64,000 bases of DNA from Paenibacillus sp. RC334 (GTDB lineage: Bacteria; Bacillota; Bacilli; Paenibacillales; Paenibacillaceae). This document shows, one piece after another, positions 19,031-28,108 of this stretch. Under the pieces are notes generated by a model. It saw nothing but the letters and a program-made list of their open reading frames with translations, searched no databases and was not told the DNA's origin. A program made the translations under genes and the position numbers. The DNA lies in the NCBI RefSeq assembly GCF_030034735.1, contig NZ_CP125370.1, positions 1,116,001 through 1,180,000 of the forward strand. Reading direction: 5' to 3'. Positions within the stretch are counted from its first letter, which is position 1, and every line of letters starts with the position of its first letter.

Positions 19031-20281
19031 ATGAACTCAAAGATAAATGTTATTCCTTATAAATGGAATGAACAATCTTGCTATATAGGAATTATAAATT
19101 ATAAAGATCTACCTAATTTAGTGGATATACGTTCCGATATATCTATGAATAGAAAAATTGATGATAAGAGAGTCGAGGGGATAAAACAATATATTCTTAA
19201 TGATATTTCGGGTACATTTTTTCCTCCAGCTATTCTCAATAGCAGAGCTACTCTATCATTTGAAAAAACAGGATTTTTGAGTGTTAGAAACGGGAATTTC
19301 ACAGTTATCGATGGTCAACATCGAATAAAAGCGATAATAACTTTGTTAGATGAAATAAAGGGCCCTTTAAGTGATGAACTGAAATTAATGGAGCTACCCA
19401 TAGTCATAATTGAAAACCTTGAAAATTACCAACATAGAGATTTATTTTATATGATTAATGAAACACCAAAAAATGTGGAAAGTAATGTCTCTGAGCGATT
19501 TGCGCCTAAATTAGAGAATTTGTTAGGGCTAGATTTTTTCTCTAAGCATAAGCATTTAATAGATAGCATCGAATGGCATGAAAAACAGTCTAAAGAAAAG
19601 ATAGTATATCTACATATGACTGATTGCATTCGTGAATTAACTCGGATACTATATCCAAATTTAAGAGACTGGTATGATTGCGAAAGAGATTTACTTTATA
19701 AAGAATCTACCTATACAGACATCATTACCCATTACTGGAATAAATATTTCGAGATACTTAGTCAGTTGAAATCAAAGGCATTTTTTAGAAAAAAAATAAC
19801 AATCAGAGCTATAATTGAGGATGTTTATAATAAAATAGATTATATATTCAATGTACAGGCATTTAACCCGAGAACTTTAGAAGAAAGTATTCGTAAAATT
19901 AAGCAGCTTATAGATGAATCAATGGAAACTTTGCTTTGTGACCCATTAATTGAATACCATGGTTCAGAAAGTGTAAGAAAAGATGTTTTTTCATCAATTA
20001 GACACTTTTTAACGATTAATAACAAATTAATTAAATACAAGGACTATATAAATAAAAATTCTAAGATTAAATCTATAATTGTTAAGGTATTAGAACCTTA
20101 TTATGTAGATAACATACTTTTATTAGATAGTTCTGATTATCTTCTATTAGATAGTACTTTGCAGGACATTTTTAATAATACTGAACATATAAATGAAATA
20201 GAGGCTGAGGCAATTAAGTCATTAATGATAAATAAACAAACAACCGTGAATGAGATTTTTGAATCTTCTGTTAAGGGGTGA
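19031..20281 (+). CDS. Second DGQHR-domain (DndB-like) protein
   Basis: 416 residues with a good GGGGGAAG site upstream. The motif VIDGQHRIKAI lies at residues 92-102 (DGQHR at 94-98), preceded by a segment VEGIKQYILNDISGTFFPPA and followed by LFYMINETPKNV, the DndB/DpdB layout. It differs from the DndB of this island: it is longer, and the region after residue 200 is unrelated by eye (Lys/Ile-rich, helical). It lies after dptH and 7 bases before the HEPN-like gene, in the same direction, so the two are almost certainly co-transcribed. DGQHR proteins accompany DNA-modification systems; DndB represses dnd genes. Its own role is unknown. Confidence 0.8.
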   Translation: MNSKINVIPYKWNEQSCYIGIINYKDLPNLVDIRSDISMNRKIDDKRVEGIKQYILNDISGTFFPPAILNSRATLSFEKTGFLSVRNGNFTVIDGQHRIKAIITLLDEIKGPLSDELKLMELPIVIIENLENYQHRDLFYMINETPKNVESNVSERFAPKLENLLGLDFFSKHKHLIDSIEWHEKQSKEKIVYLHMTDCIRELTRILYPNLRDWYDCERDLLYKESTYTDIITHYWNKYFEILSQLKSKAFFRKKITIRAIIEDVYNKIDYIFNVQAFNPRTLEESIRKIKQLIDESMETLLCDPLIEYHGSESVRKDVFSSIRHFLTINNKLIKYKDYINKNSKIKSIIVKVLEPYYVDNILLLDSSDYLLLDSTLQDIFNNTEHINEIEAEAIKSLMINKQTTVNEIFESSVKG

Positions 20282-20288
20282 GAAAAAG

Positions 20289-21515
20289 ATGAATAAAATA
20301 TTTCCAAAAGAATATCCTAAGTATCAAACAAGTCTATTCGTAGTATGTAAATCAAATCATAGTGAAATGACATTGAAAGATATATGTAATTCAGAAAGAT
20401 ACTCGAATAACATTAAAGTTTATATAAATACTCGTTTTGAAAATATCATATTTGTGACCTTTTTTCCACATCAAGACAAAATAAAATTTTTTGAGAAGGT
20501 GAAAAAAGAATTTATAGAAAGTTTAAGTAACGTTTGTTCCTATATATCTATAGCTTATGACAATCAAACTATTATATATATGAAAGAAATATCTGAGAGT
20601 GTTTATATTCTGGAAAGAGAATTTCGTACACTTATAGAAATTATATTTTTGAAAGAAATGGGTATTAATTGGTATTCCCATTACTTTCAAAATTCAGAAA
20701 ATGAGAAAGATCGGGTGAGAAAAAGAGACAAAATTCTTCATTACCTCAATAATCCGTTAGATAGTCTAGACTTTGTTCATCTAAAGAATTTTGTTGAAGA
20801 ACGTATTAAATTTTCTAAAAATGTAATGTCGGATAAGTTAGATACTATTAAGGATGAGCTTGCTTCTTTCGCTTCATCTAATGACAATACTCAACAATTG
20901 TACGAAAAAATATTAGATAATTTAGAAGAAGTGAAGAAATTATCCGGTCTCAAAAAAACACTTGAAGTTTCAAATCTTTATCAGCACATAACCTCCGAAC
21001 TAGCTGATGAGTGGAAAAATCTTTATGATTATAGAAACCCTTGGGCACATAATCACTGCTTATTGACGAGGAGTGAATTAGAAAAATATAGAGAGCTTGC
21101 ATCCTCAGTTTTGAAAAAAATTAGGACTGAAATAACTTTACTTAGTCTATTAGAGGATGGGGCTGAATTTAAAATACAAAGCGATATCATAACTTTGAAT
21201 TTAACGAATTTTTCTAGATTAGGAACCCCTTTTTGTAGACTGAAACTACAAATTAAGAGCAGCGCAAGTCAGCAACATATTCTAGAAATAATTGAGGCTA
21301 CTTATGTTGAGGTAGTTACAGTATTAGATGTTTTGAAGAAATATGCAGACTATAATGACTCCGAGATTAGTTTGGAAAATCTTAAGTTGAATCCATTCTT
21401 CATTGATAATCTTAAGTCTTTTGGTGAAAATCTTTTTAAGTCTGGTGAGTTACAGGAAAAAAATCACATTGAATTTAGATTCCTTGGAACAATTCTTTTT
21501 GAAAGAGAATTCTGA
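20289..21515 (+). CDS. HEPN-like protein paired with the DGQHR gene
   Basis: 408 residues from the ATG at 20289, spaced from a GGGGTGAG site. A helical segment at about 115-140 (VYILEREFRTLIEIIFLKEM) and a later YRNPWAHNHCLLTRSEL block fit a HEPN fold. Arg249 and His254 give the R-x4-H signature (RNPWAH) of catalytic HEPN ribonucleases. The N-terminal 100 residues form an unrecognised alpha/beta domain. The frame stops at 21513-21515, but another frame carries a plausible C-terminal tail to 21612 (see finding on the A7 tract). HEPN proteins in defence islands are often RNases, but nuclease activity here is inference. Confidence 0.6.
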   Translation: MNKIFPKEYPKYQTSLFVVCKSNHSEMTLKDICNSERYSNNIKVYINTRFENIIFVTFFPHQDKIKFFEKVKKEFIESLSNVCSYISIAYDNQTIIYMKEISESVYILEREFRTLIEIIFLKEMGINWYSHYFQNSENEKDRVRKRDKILHYLNNPLDSLDFVHLKNFVEERIKFSKNVMSDKLDTIKDELASFASSNDNTQQLYEKILDNLEEVKKLSGLKKTLEVSNLYQHITSELADEWKNLYDYRNPWAHNHCLLTRSELEKYRELASSVLKKIRTEITLLSLLEDGAEFKIQSDIITLNLTNFSRLGTPFCRLKLQIKSSASQQHILEIIEATYVEVVTVLDVLKKYADYNDSEISLENLKLNPFFIDNLKSFGENLFKSGELQEKNHIEFRFLGTILFEREF

Positions 21516-21653
21516 ATATCAGCTTAAAAAGATAGAAGGTACAAAATCCTTTATGAAAGAAGATGTAGATATTTTGTTAAACGAAATATTTCCTCGCACA
21601 GAGAGAAATTAAGTTTAATAAAACTTTGAATTTTTTAATTGGGCTAATTTCCT

Positions 21654-21694
21654 AAAAAACACATAGTATGTTTTTTTACACTATGTGTTTTTTT
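21654..21694. terminator. Bidirectional terminator between the convergent dpt-side and dnd operons
   Basis: Stem CACATAGT (21660-21667) / ACTATGTG (21680-21687), flanked by six A on the left and seven T on the right, so it can act on both strands. It separates the end of the plus-strand genes from the end of dndA. Confidence 0.85.
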
Positions 21695-21702
21695 ATTGAT
21701 TT

Positions 21703-22836
21703 CTATCTAATCTGTTTAAAAAGGTTCAGGTCTTTTTCACTAACATCAGAACTCAAAGTTACTCGGATAGTCTGACGGACTTCCTCAAGCGACTTACCAG
21801 CAGCGCTCAATACATGACTTGGTTTACTAGAACTGCAAGCGGAGCCAGAGGAAAGGGCTACAAAAGAGGAGAGCTTTTTTAAAAGTAATTCATTATTAAT
21901 GCCAATAAATTGCAAACTAATCAAGCCGGGAATTTTATTTTTTTCGTCGCTATTAAATTTAACTTTGTCTCTTAAATTCGTTTTAAAGATGTCTATTAAG
22001 TACTTTTCTAAATCGTTTAACCTTTTTACATTTTTATTGAGGTTTTTATGAGCTAGCTCAGCAGCTTTTCCTAACCCTACAATATTATGCACAGCTAGCG
22101 TGCCACTCCGATAATTGTTTTCTTGTCCTCCCCCGTGGAGGAGAGGAGTGAGACGCGTATAGATCTCTTTGGATTGCTTTCGTATTATTGCTGCTCCGAC
22201 GCCCTTTGGCCCTCCGATCTTATGGCCAGATAGAGATAAGAATCGAACACCTTCAAGTTTGTTTAAAGCAATTGGGACTTTACCTACGACTTGGGTAGCG
22301 TCTGTGTGAAAAAAGAGACCGTTTTCTTCGAATACTAACGATAAATCCTCAATTGGATTTAATGAACCTATTTCATTATTACCCCACATAATTGAAGTAA
22401 GCATAGGACTGTCATGTACAACTGCCTCTTTTACTTTTTGAATATCCACTCTAGCAAATTGATCTACGTCCAAATAATTAATCTGGAAATCATGCTCCTC
22501 TAAAAAATTCAATGTCTCAATAACTGATGGATGTTCTGCTTTTGAAGTAAGCATATTTTTGTTAGCATTGTTTTGTCTCCCGTAATAGTCGGCAATCCCC
22601 TTGATGATCATATTGTTACTTTCGGTAGCACCACTGGTGAAAACAACTTCATCAGCATCACATCCAAGAAGTTCGGCAACTTGTTCACGTGCTTTGGAGA
22701 CTGCTTTTTTTGCATTTTCGGCTAATAAGTAGAATTTGCTAGAGGGATTACCGTATTCTTCTTGTAAATAAGGTAGCATAGTATCCAGAACTTCAGGATG
22801 GATTTTTGTCGTTGCACTATTGTCTAAATAAAGCAT
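21703..22836 (-). CDS. dndA: Cysteine desulfurase DndA (IscS-like), sulfur donor for phosphorothioation
   Basis: 377 residues, the usual length for the NifS/IscS family. It starts LYLDNSATTKIHPEVL. The PLP lysine is Lys206 in LSGHKIGGPKG, the cofactor His is in TSKAEHPSVIETL, and the active-site cysteine is Cys334 in SSGSACSSSKPSH. It removes sulfur from L-cysteine as an enzyme-bound persulfide, which is passed to DndC for insertion into the DNA backbone. The gene is last in the operon, 18 bases after dndE, which is one reason to call it DndA rather than a housekeeping IscS. In many systems dndA is divergent or absent; here it is in the operon. Confidence 0.88.
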   Translation of the reverse strand: MLYLDNSATTKIHPEVLDTMLPYLQEEYGNPSSKFYLLAENAKKAVSKAREQVAELLGCDADEVVFTSGATESNNMIIKGIADYYGRQNNANKNMLTSKAEHPSVIETLNFLEEHDFQINYLDVDQFARVDIQKVKEAVVHDSPMLTSIMWGNNEIGSLNPIEDLSLVFEENGLFFHTDATQVVGKVPIALNKLEGVRFLSLSGHKIGGPKGVGAAIIRKQSKEIYTRLTPLLHGGGQENNYRSGTLAVHNIVGLGKAAELAHKNLNKNVKRLNDLEKYLIDIFKTNLRDKVKFNSDEKNKIPGLISLQFIGINNELLLKKLSSFVALSSGSACSSSKPSHVLSAAGKSLEEVRQTIRVTLSSDVSEKDLNLFKQIR

Positions 22837-22854
22837 AATATCACAACTTTCAAT

Positions 22855-23232
22855 TTATAGTAGCAAAGCACGAATAAACTTTTCGTAATTTCCAGTACTT
22901 TTATACTCGGCAGCAAGTGCTCTAATTCCGCGTTCTAGGTGAGCATTAAAGTAACCTGGAAAGAACTCTTCGTCTGAGAGTTCTTTCCCCGATGCTTGGG
23001 TAATCATTGCACGGAAAATATAATCGTATTCCCCAGTTACTGTACTGCGGTTAAGAGAAAGCCCATCAGTAAAGTCTTTTGTGAGAGGTGTAAGCTCAGC
23101 AGAAGAATCTCCAATCTTTAAAGAGAGAGCTACCGCGTAACGAATTAATATATTTGGCGTAATGCTTGTAGAAGCTTGGAGTTGTAAAAGTACGTCTTTT
23201 GCATATTTGGATGTTTTTAAAGTGAAATTCAT
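22855..23232 (-). CDS. dndE: DndE, small DNA-binding component of the phosphorothioation machinery
   Basis: 125 residues, matching the family length. It begins NFTLKTSKYAKDVLLQLQ and has the helical pattern of DndE with ISTPNILIRYA-like and FFPGYFNAHLERGIRALAAE blocks. The start codon overlaps the dndD stop by one base (TAATG), showing translational coupling. DndE is a tetrameric helical protein that binds nicked DNA and is needed for phosphorothioate formation. Assignment rests on size, position and the conserved C-terminal helix; I see no catalytic motif. Confidence 0.85.
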   Translation of the reverse strand: MNFTLKTSKYAKDVLLQLQASTSITPNILIRYAVALSLKIGDSSAELTPLTKDFTDGLSLNRSTVTGEYDYIFRAMITQASGKELSDEEFFPGYFNAHLERGIRALAAEYKSTGNYEKFIRALLL

Positions 23233-25226
23233 TAGAGGGCGTTCTCCCTTGTGATATTAAAGTATCGGCCTTGAACGATTTCTGCTGCTTCTAAAGCTTC
23301 ATTAAATTCTAATGTGTAACAGATTGAAGTAATATCTTTAATTAGTTCAAATTGCTCGGAGGCAATTTCAGAATCTGTGGTAAACATCAATACTTGCTTG
23401 CCGCATTTAGGTACAAAATGTTGAATTAATGCTCTTTTGTGGTCTTGATCAAGACGACCAAAAAGAGTATCAAATACAAAAGGAAGTTTCCAACCTGAAA
23501 CTTTAAACATTGCCCAAATTACGCTAAGCATAAGCATTTCCTTTTCCCCAGCAGATAAGCGTTCCTTGTTAATTTCTTGTTTCTCCTTATTGTAAAGATG
23601 CAATTCGAATGAAGAGTGATCTATATGCATCCGTTCAATATAAGATTTTTTTCTAAAGAGAATGTTAATCATTTTTGTAGCTTCTTTTGCTACATCATCT
23701 AGTTTTTTACGCCATTGCCTTTCTCTAAATCGTTGGCTCACATTTAATAGTTTTTCAGTCATAACAAAGGAGTTCTCAGCTTTATGAAAGTCTCTAATTT
23801 TTTCTGTTATCTTGTTAGAAGCGGTTATTTTTATTCGAATGTTTTCTTTTAAAGTGTCTACTTCACTGGAAGCTAGCTCAATTGTAAGCTTTAGTTGCTC
23901 AATTCTTTTAGTCTTATTTTCTATACTTTCAAGTAGATCTTTAAATTCACTAGCCTGATCATTTCTTCCAACAGCTTTTCTAAAATTCTGTGCTTCTTCT
24001 AGTAGCTTTGTATTTGTATCAAATAATTGGATAAAACTAGAAGCATCTAAAGTTTGAATCTGTCTATACAAGCTATGAATCTCGCTTTGCTGTTCAAAGG
24101 AGGCCCGGTGGAGTAATTGAATATTTTCAGGCCGAATTAAATTAAGAATACCCTCATATAGCTGATCCATATCTAACATTGCAGATGACGTATTTGTCTG
24201 TAGATTGGTTAGCAATTCATTAAGTTTATTTTTTTCTAAGGTTGATGCAACAAACTCATAAGACTCATGCTCTTTCTCTAGGGAAAGTTGTCGATCAACT
24301 TCTTTTAATTGTGTACGAGCAATATAAAAAGGCAGTAATGTATTTGCAAAGGTACGAATTTTATCGGTGTTGGCTTTTCTAGTATTTTCAATATAATTGA
24401 TTTTTGTGACCAGTTCTTGCCGTCTTTCTTGAACTAAACCACCATGAATTTCAAACTCTTTTTTATCTTTTTTAATCAGATCAATTAAATTTATAATTTC
24501 TCCTTCACTAGATGAAACCAATTCCTCAGTTTTTCCTAGCTTTTGTTCTAGTTCACTGATTTCAGATCCCAATTTATTCTGCTCATCAATTTCTTTTGTT
24601 GCTTCCAGATTTTTTTGAGCATATTGTAATCGGTAAGTTTGTAAATCTTTCTCTAGGTTCATAAAGAGATCCAAGTTAAAAAGGATCTTTCCTGACTCGC
24701 TTAAATATTCAGGAATCTTTTCCTCAGAAACAATTCTGGAGATTTCTTCACCGTCAAAAAGGCACAATTCAAATAATCGAGGCGGCATTTCTTCGCGCAG
24801 TCGGTTTTGGAAATCTGAAATTTCTTGTGCATTTAAGTGTTTTCCGTTTTTTTGGATTGAAAAGTATTCTTTAATTTTTTTATTTTTAAATCTCCAACTA
24901 CGAATTAAGGAGTAATGATTGACCTCGAGATCTTCCGTAGAAATATAGTCAAGTAAAATCTGAAAATCATTCTCACCTATTTGTAGAGCCTTGCGATTCA
25001 ATAATGAGCGTATTTTGCGAAAATAAGGTTCATTATCGGTTATAAATCCGTAAGCCATCGAACCAAATAGTACAATTCGTAGAGACTCCAAAATAGTAGT
25101 CTTGCCAGCGCCATTCTTACCGCCTAGCAGGATAACATTATTGGTAGAGGTTGTTCTAAAATCAAACTTATTTAGGTTTCCATAATAAGCGCCTATATTA
25201 CGAAGCACCAATTTATTAATTTGCAT
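23232..25226 (-). CDS. dndD: DndD, SMC/SbcC-like ATPase of the phosphorothioation machinery
   Basis: 664 residues. Walker A GKNGAGKT is at 36-43. A long coiled-coil region (about 190-540) with Glu/Lys-rich heptads follows. The C-terminal ABC-type signature is LSAGEKEMLMLSVIWAMF and Walker B is LPFVFDTLFGRLD, i.e. an SbcC/Rad50-like head. DndD binds and hydrolyses ATP and likely manipulates DNA during sulfur insertion. It is third in the operon, 17 bases after dndC and coupled to dndE. Confidence 0.92.
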   Translation of the reverse strand: MQINKLVLRNIGAYYGNLNKFDFRTTSTNNVILLGGKNGAGKTTILESLRIVLFGSMAYGFITDNEPYFRKIRSLLNRKALQIGENDFQILLDYISTEDLEVNHYSLIRSWRFKNKKIKEYFSIQKNGKHLNAQEISDFQNRLREEMPPRLFELCLFDGEEISRIVSEEKIPEYLSESGKILFNLDLFMNLEKDLQTYRLQYAQKNLEATKEIDEQNKLGSEISELEQKLGKTEELVSSSEGEIINLIDLIKKDKKEFEIHGGLVQERRQELVTKINYIENTRKANTDKIRTFANTLLPFYIARTQLKEVDRQLSLEKEHESYEFVASTLEKNKLNELLTNLQTNTSSAMLDMDQLYEGILNLIRPENIQLLHRASFEQQSEIHSLYRQIQTLDASSFIQLFDTNTKLLEEAQNFRKAVGRNDQASEFKDLLESIENKTKRIEQLKLTIELASSEVDTLKENIRIKITASNKITEKIRDFHKAENSFVMTEKLLNVSQRFRERQWRKKLDDVAKEATKMINILFRKKSYIERMHIDHSSFELHLYNKEKQEINKERLSAGEKEMLMLSVIWAMFKVSGWKLPFVFDTLFGRLDQDHKRALIQHFVPKCGKQVLMFTTDSEIASEQFELIKDITSICYTLEFNEALEAAEIVQGRYFNITRENAL

Positions 25227-25243
25227 TGAATATTATCCACCTT

Positions 25244-26737
25244 CTATAGATGTAAGAAATCCTGTTTAAGGGTTTTATCGAATGATTGAAATAGACCTCT
25301 TCTTACTTTAACGCCTGAATAATCTTTTTCAACAGAGATTAATTGCTTGAGCAGGCTGAGGTTAACTCCTTCTTCTTGGCATAATGTCTCAAGGTCAGTC
25401 AACTGGTCTTCCTTGAAAACTGGGCGATCATCATGTTGCCAATCAAAATCTTCACCAGTTTCATCCTTTACGATTTGAGGTAATCGATCTTCCCATTGCA
25501 AGTCATCATGCCAATACTTACGAATAGCTTTAAGTTCTTCAATGGTGATCAGCTCAATATTGGGGTCATGAAGCTTGCGTACGGTCTTCTGTGTGCGAAG
25601 CAGCCTTCTTAAGATTTCCTCTCGAGCGTTAAGAGTGAAGGGGCCAACACCAAATCGTTTATAGCTTTCATCATCATCTATTACAATAACATCGAGATCT
25701 TCAACTGTAGCTAAATTAATATTGTTATTTTCAATATATTGTTTTATTTCAGATTTATAGATCTTAGGGTGACTTTCAATATCAGAAATTCCGTCTAAAT
25801 TTGAAGTTAAGTATACTTCACCATTCATCCGATGCTTTTGTCTCTGTGTACGATCTTCTCTAATTTCTACCAAAAAATTTCTGAATTCGTAAAGTGGACG
25901 AAGCCAATCGACGCCACTATTAATAAACCCACTTAAAGCCTTATCTTCATTAACAACAGTACAAGTCCAGCAGCCAAATCGGCTATTCCCGCAAGAACCA
26001 GCGCTTTCTTTGACTTGTTTATCTACTACAAGAGGACATTCACTGCTCGAATCTTGATACAATTGAAGCAACTCATTATTATCATCTCCCCAAGGGGACT
26101 CATACTGCAACAAAAATTCCCATACATCATCGAGACTGAAAGCGCGGATCGGCGCAAATACAAAAGCATTACGTAAAGTAGAATGTCGCATTAATTTCTT
26201 ACCTTCAATGGTATGTGATTGCATAACAGCTGCGCGAGTTGAACTTTCAGAATCCCTTACACCGAGAAGCATGATGACTTCACCAAATTGATCTACTTTA
26301 TCTAGAATAAACCGATTTGCTGGATCAATCTTTAGACGATCTGTACACCATCTGAACTTTTGGCGCGGAGTTGGATATCCTTTTCCAATAATAGAGGACC
26401 AGAAAGTTTGTTCTACTTTAGGACGAACCTTTTGGGTTTCAATAGGCAATCCTAATTCCAAAGCTTTGCTTTGGATTCGTCCTAACGTTCTAGTAATTTT
26501 ATTGATAATAAGTGGGGTTTCCACTTGGGTGTCTGAAGAGATTACGTACACTTTTTTACTCAAAGAGGAAGTATCAAGCTCACTCAATGCTTGAAATACT
26601 AGTTGTACAACAGCAGTAGAATCTTTACCTCCACTAAATCCAACTACCCAAGGCCGTTCATCAGCTAAATAAACTTCTTTAACGAGTTCCTTAGCTTCTA
26701 TAAATTTACTTCCTGTATTGAATATATTAAGTTCCAA
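25244..26737 (-). CDS. dndC: DndC, PAPS-reductase-like ATP pyrophosphatase
   Basis: 497 residues. The PP-loop motif SGGKDST is at 35-41 after a beta strand WVVGF. A cysteine cluster CGNSRFGCWTC (C-x6-C-x2-C), with another Cys in SECPL upstream, fits the Fe-S cluster reported for DndC. The region RQKFRWCTDRLKIDP is the PAPS-reductase family substrate loop. DndC is thought to activate the phosphate backbone for sulfur attack. It overlaps dndB by 11 bases and precedes dndD. Confidence 0.93.
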   Translation of the reverse strand: MELNIFNTGSKFIEAKELVKEVYLADERPWVVGFSGGKDSTAVVQLVFQALSELDTSSLSKKVYVISSDTQVETPLIINKITRTLGRIQSKALELGLPIETQKVRPKVEQTFWSSIIGKGYPTPRQKFRWCTDRLKIDPANRFILDKVDQFGEVIMLLGVRDSESSTRAAVMQSHTIEGKKLMRHSTLRNAFVFAPIRAFSLDDVWEFLLQYESPWGDDNNELLQLYQDSSSECPLVVDKQVKESAGSCGNSRFGCWTCTVVNEDKALSGFINSGVDWLRPLYEFRNFLVEIREDRTQRQKHRMNGEVYLTSNLDGISDIESHPKIYKSEIKQYIENNNINLATVEDLDVIVIDDDESYKRFGVGPFTLNAREEILRRLLRTQKTVRKLHDPNIELITIEELKAIRKYWHDDLQWEDRLPQIVKDETGEDFDWQHDDRPVFKEDQLTDLETLCQEEGVNLSLLKQLISVEKDYSGVKVRRGLFQSFDKTLKQDFLHL

Positions 26738-27821
26738 GAGGAGAAACCTCCTTTATTTTATTTTCAATTTTTTGTTCTTGTTCTGTTAATGGGAGTCCAA
26801 TCTTCAATTTAATAAGATTCGCTGTTAATTGAATGGTTTCATTTGTTTTGTTGATGCGTCCGGTTTGTCCATAAGCGCGACCTAGCCAATCCTTTTTATT
26901 GTCACGATTCCAGTCAACATGTTTAAGCTTTTTAATAAATCCTTGCCATTCGTCTGTATGATGGAAGTAAAGATAATGTCCGACAATACCCACTGCTTCT
27001 AAAAAAACACCGTGAGCAATAACTGAGTTGGATCTCAGATCTCTAGGGGTTACCTTCTTATTTAATACATCTTCCCATTCTGTAATAGACTCGCAGAGAA
27101 CAAGCCAGAAATGATTCACAAATTCTTTTTCTTGTTCTGAGATCATCTGGCCCTTACCTTTGCCTAAGAGGCGGCAGTTTGTATTAAAGATATGATTTAA
27201 GGCGAATAATTTAGGCGAATTTTTAGACAAAGATACTCTTTCACGGTCAGTATAACGTTCAAGTAAAGGGATGTCAGCAATGAGACTTTTAGTAATAAGT
27301 GATAGCTGATCACGATGATCATATAAAATTCCGATGGATGAAGTTGTGTTGACTGCATGCCGATTTAAATCCGAAAACATTTGCTGAGAGCGAATGAGAC
27401 CTAAATCTTGGAAGAAAACAACGGAAATTGTCTCGTCACCCAGCTCAGGTGCGATTTTCAACGCATCCTCAATTGCTGCCCGTCGATGTTGTCCGTCATT
27501 AATTAAGAACTTAGAATCGAGTGATATAGTAAGATATCCAATATCTTTAAATTCGTTGGAATTTTCCTGGAAAATCATCTCGCCATCAACGGAGGCAGTT
27601 AAGGAAGAGAATATGTAGTCTGTAGGATTTTCAAGAATATAATTAGTTATATCTGGAATTCTTGATTTATTCATAAGACGTTGAGCGCGATGCTCGGCTG
27701 GGATTTCTTCCTCATCAAATAAAAAAATCTTAGGAATTAATCGTAAAGGACACATTACTGTGTAAAATTCTCTCCCAGCTTGAAAACCTCTAAGGGCAGG
27801 GAAACTATAACTAAAGTTCAT
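26727..27821 (-). CDS. dndB: DndB, DGQHR-domain regulator of the dnd operon
   Basis: 364 residues from the ATG complementary to 27819-27821, which has an AAGGAG site nine bases upstream; an ATG two codons earlier is too close. The signature LINDGQHRRAAIE contains DGQHR at 109-113. A helical C-terminal half with DLNRHAVNTTSSI follows. Known DndB proteins repress dnd transcription and bind DNA. It is first in dndB-C-D-E-A. The second DGQHR protein at 19.0-20.3 kb shares the motif but little else. Confidence 0.9.
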   Translation of the reverse strand: MNFSYSFPALRGFQAGREFYTVMCPLRLIPKIFLFDEEEIPAEHRAQRLMNKSRIPDITNYILENPTDYIFSSLTASVDGEMIFQENSNEFKDIGYLTISLDSKFLINDGQHRRAAIEDALKIAPELGDETISVVFFQDLGLIRSQQMFSDLNRHAVNTTSSIGILYDHRDQLSLITKSLIADIPLLERYTDRERVSLSKNSPKLFALNHIFNTNCRLLGKGKGQMISEQEKEFVNHFWLVLCESITEWEDVLNKKVTPRDLRSNSVIAHGVFLEAVGIVGHYLYFHHTDEWQGFIKKLKHVDWNRDNKKDWLGRAYGQTGRINKTNETIQLTANLIKLKIGLPLTEQEQKIENKIKEVSPLGT

Positions 27822-27836
27822 TAGCATTCTCCTTGG

Positions 27837-27848
27837 TTACGTACGTAA
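27837..27848. promoter_or_regulatory. Perfect 12-bp palindrome in the dndB leader (candidate operator)
   Basis: TTACGTACGTAA is a perfect palindrome between the predicted dndB promoter and its ribosome site. A related TACGAACGAA occurs nearby at about 27881-27890. The position fits an operator, possibly for DndB itself. No copy was seen before dptF. Confidence 0.45.
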
Positions 27849-27868
27849 TATTTGACGATGTAAATTTA

Positions 27869-27897
27869 ATTTTACTTTAATACGAACGAATGTTCAA
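27869..27897 (-). promoter_or_regulatory. Predicted sigma-A promoter of the dnd operon
   Basis: On the minus strand TTGAAC (27892-27897) and TAAAAT (27869-27874) are separated by 17 bases. The predicted start is about 40 bases before dndB. Motif evidence only. Confidence 0.5.
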
Positions 27898-28108
27898 TAT
27901 CTTCTGACTAAGAATTTTGTGTTTTTATAATAAAGCCCATTTGGCTTGACATTCTGTCAAATACAGAAGTTTAATAATAATCCCCCCCCCCCCGCACAAA
28001 GGTTAAAATTTTATAAAAAAAGTTCAAAACCAGCAAAGACCTTTCCCGGCTTGGAATGATACCATGTGGTTGCACATAAAAAAAGGAGAGGCGTTCATCG
28101 CCACTCTA

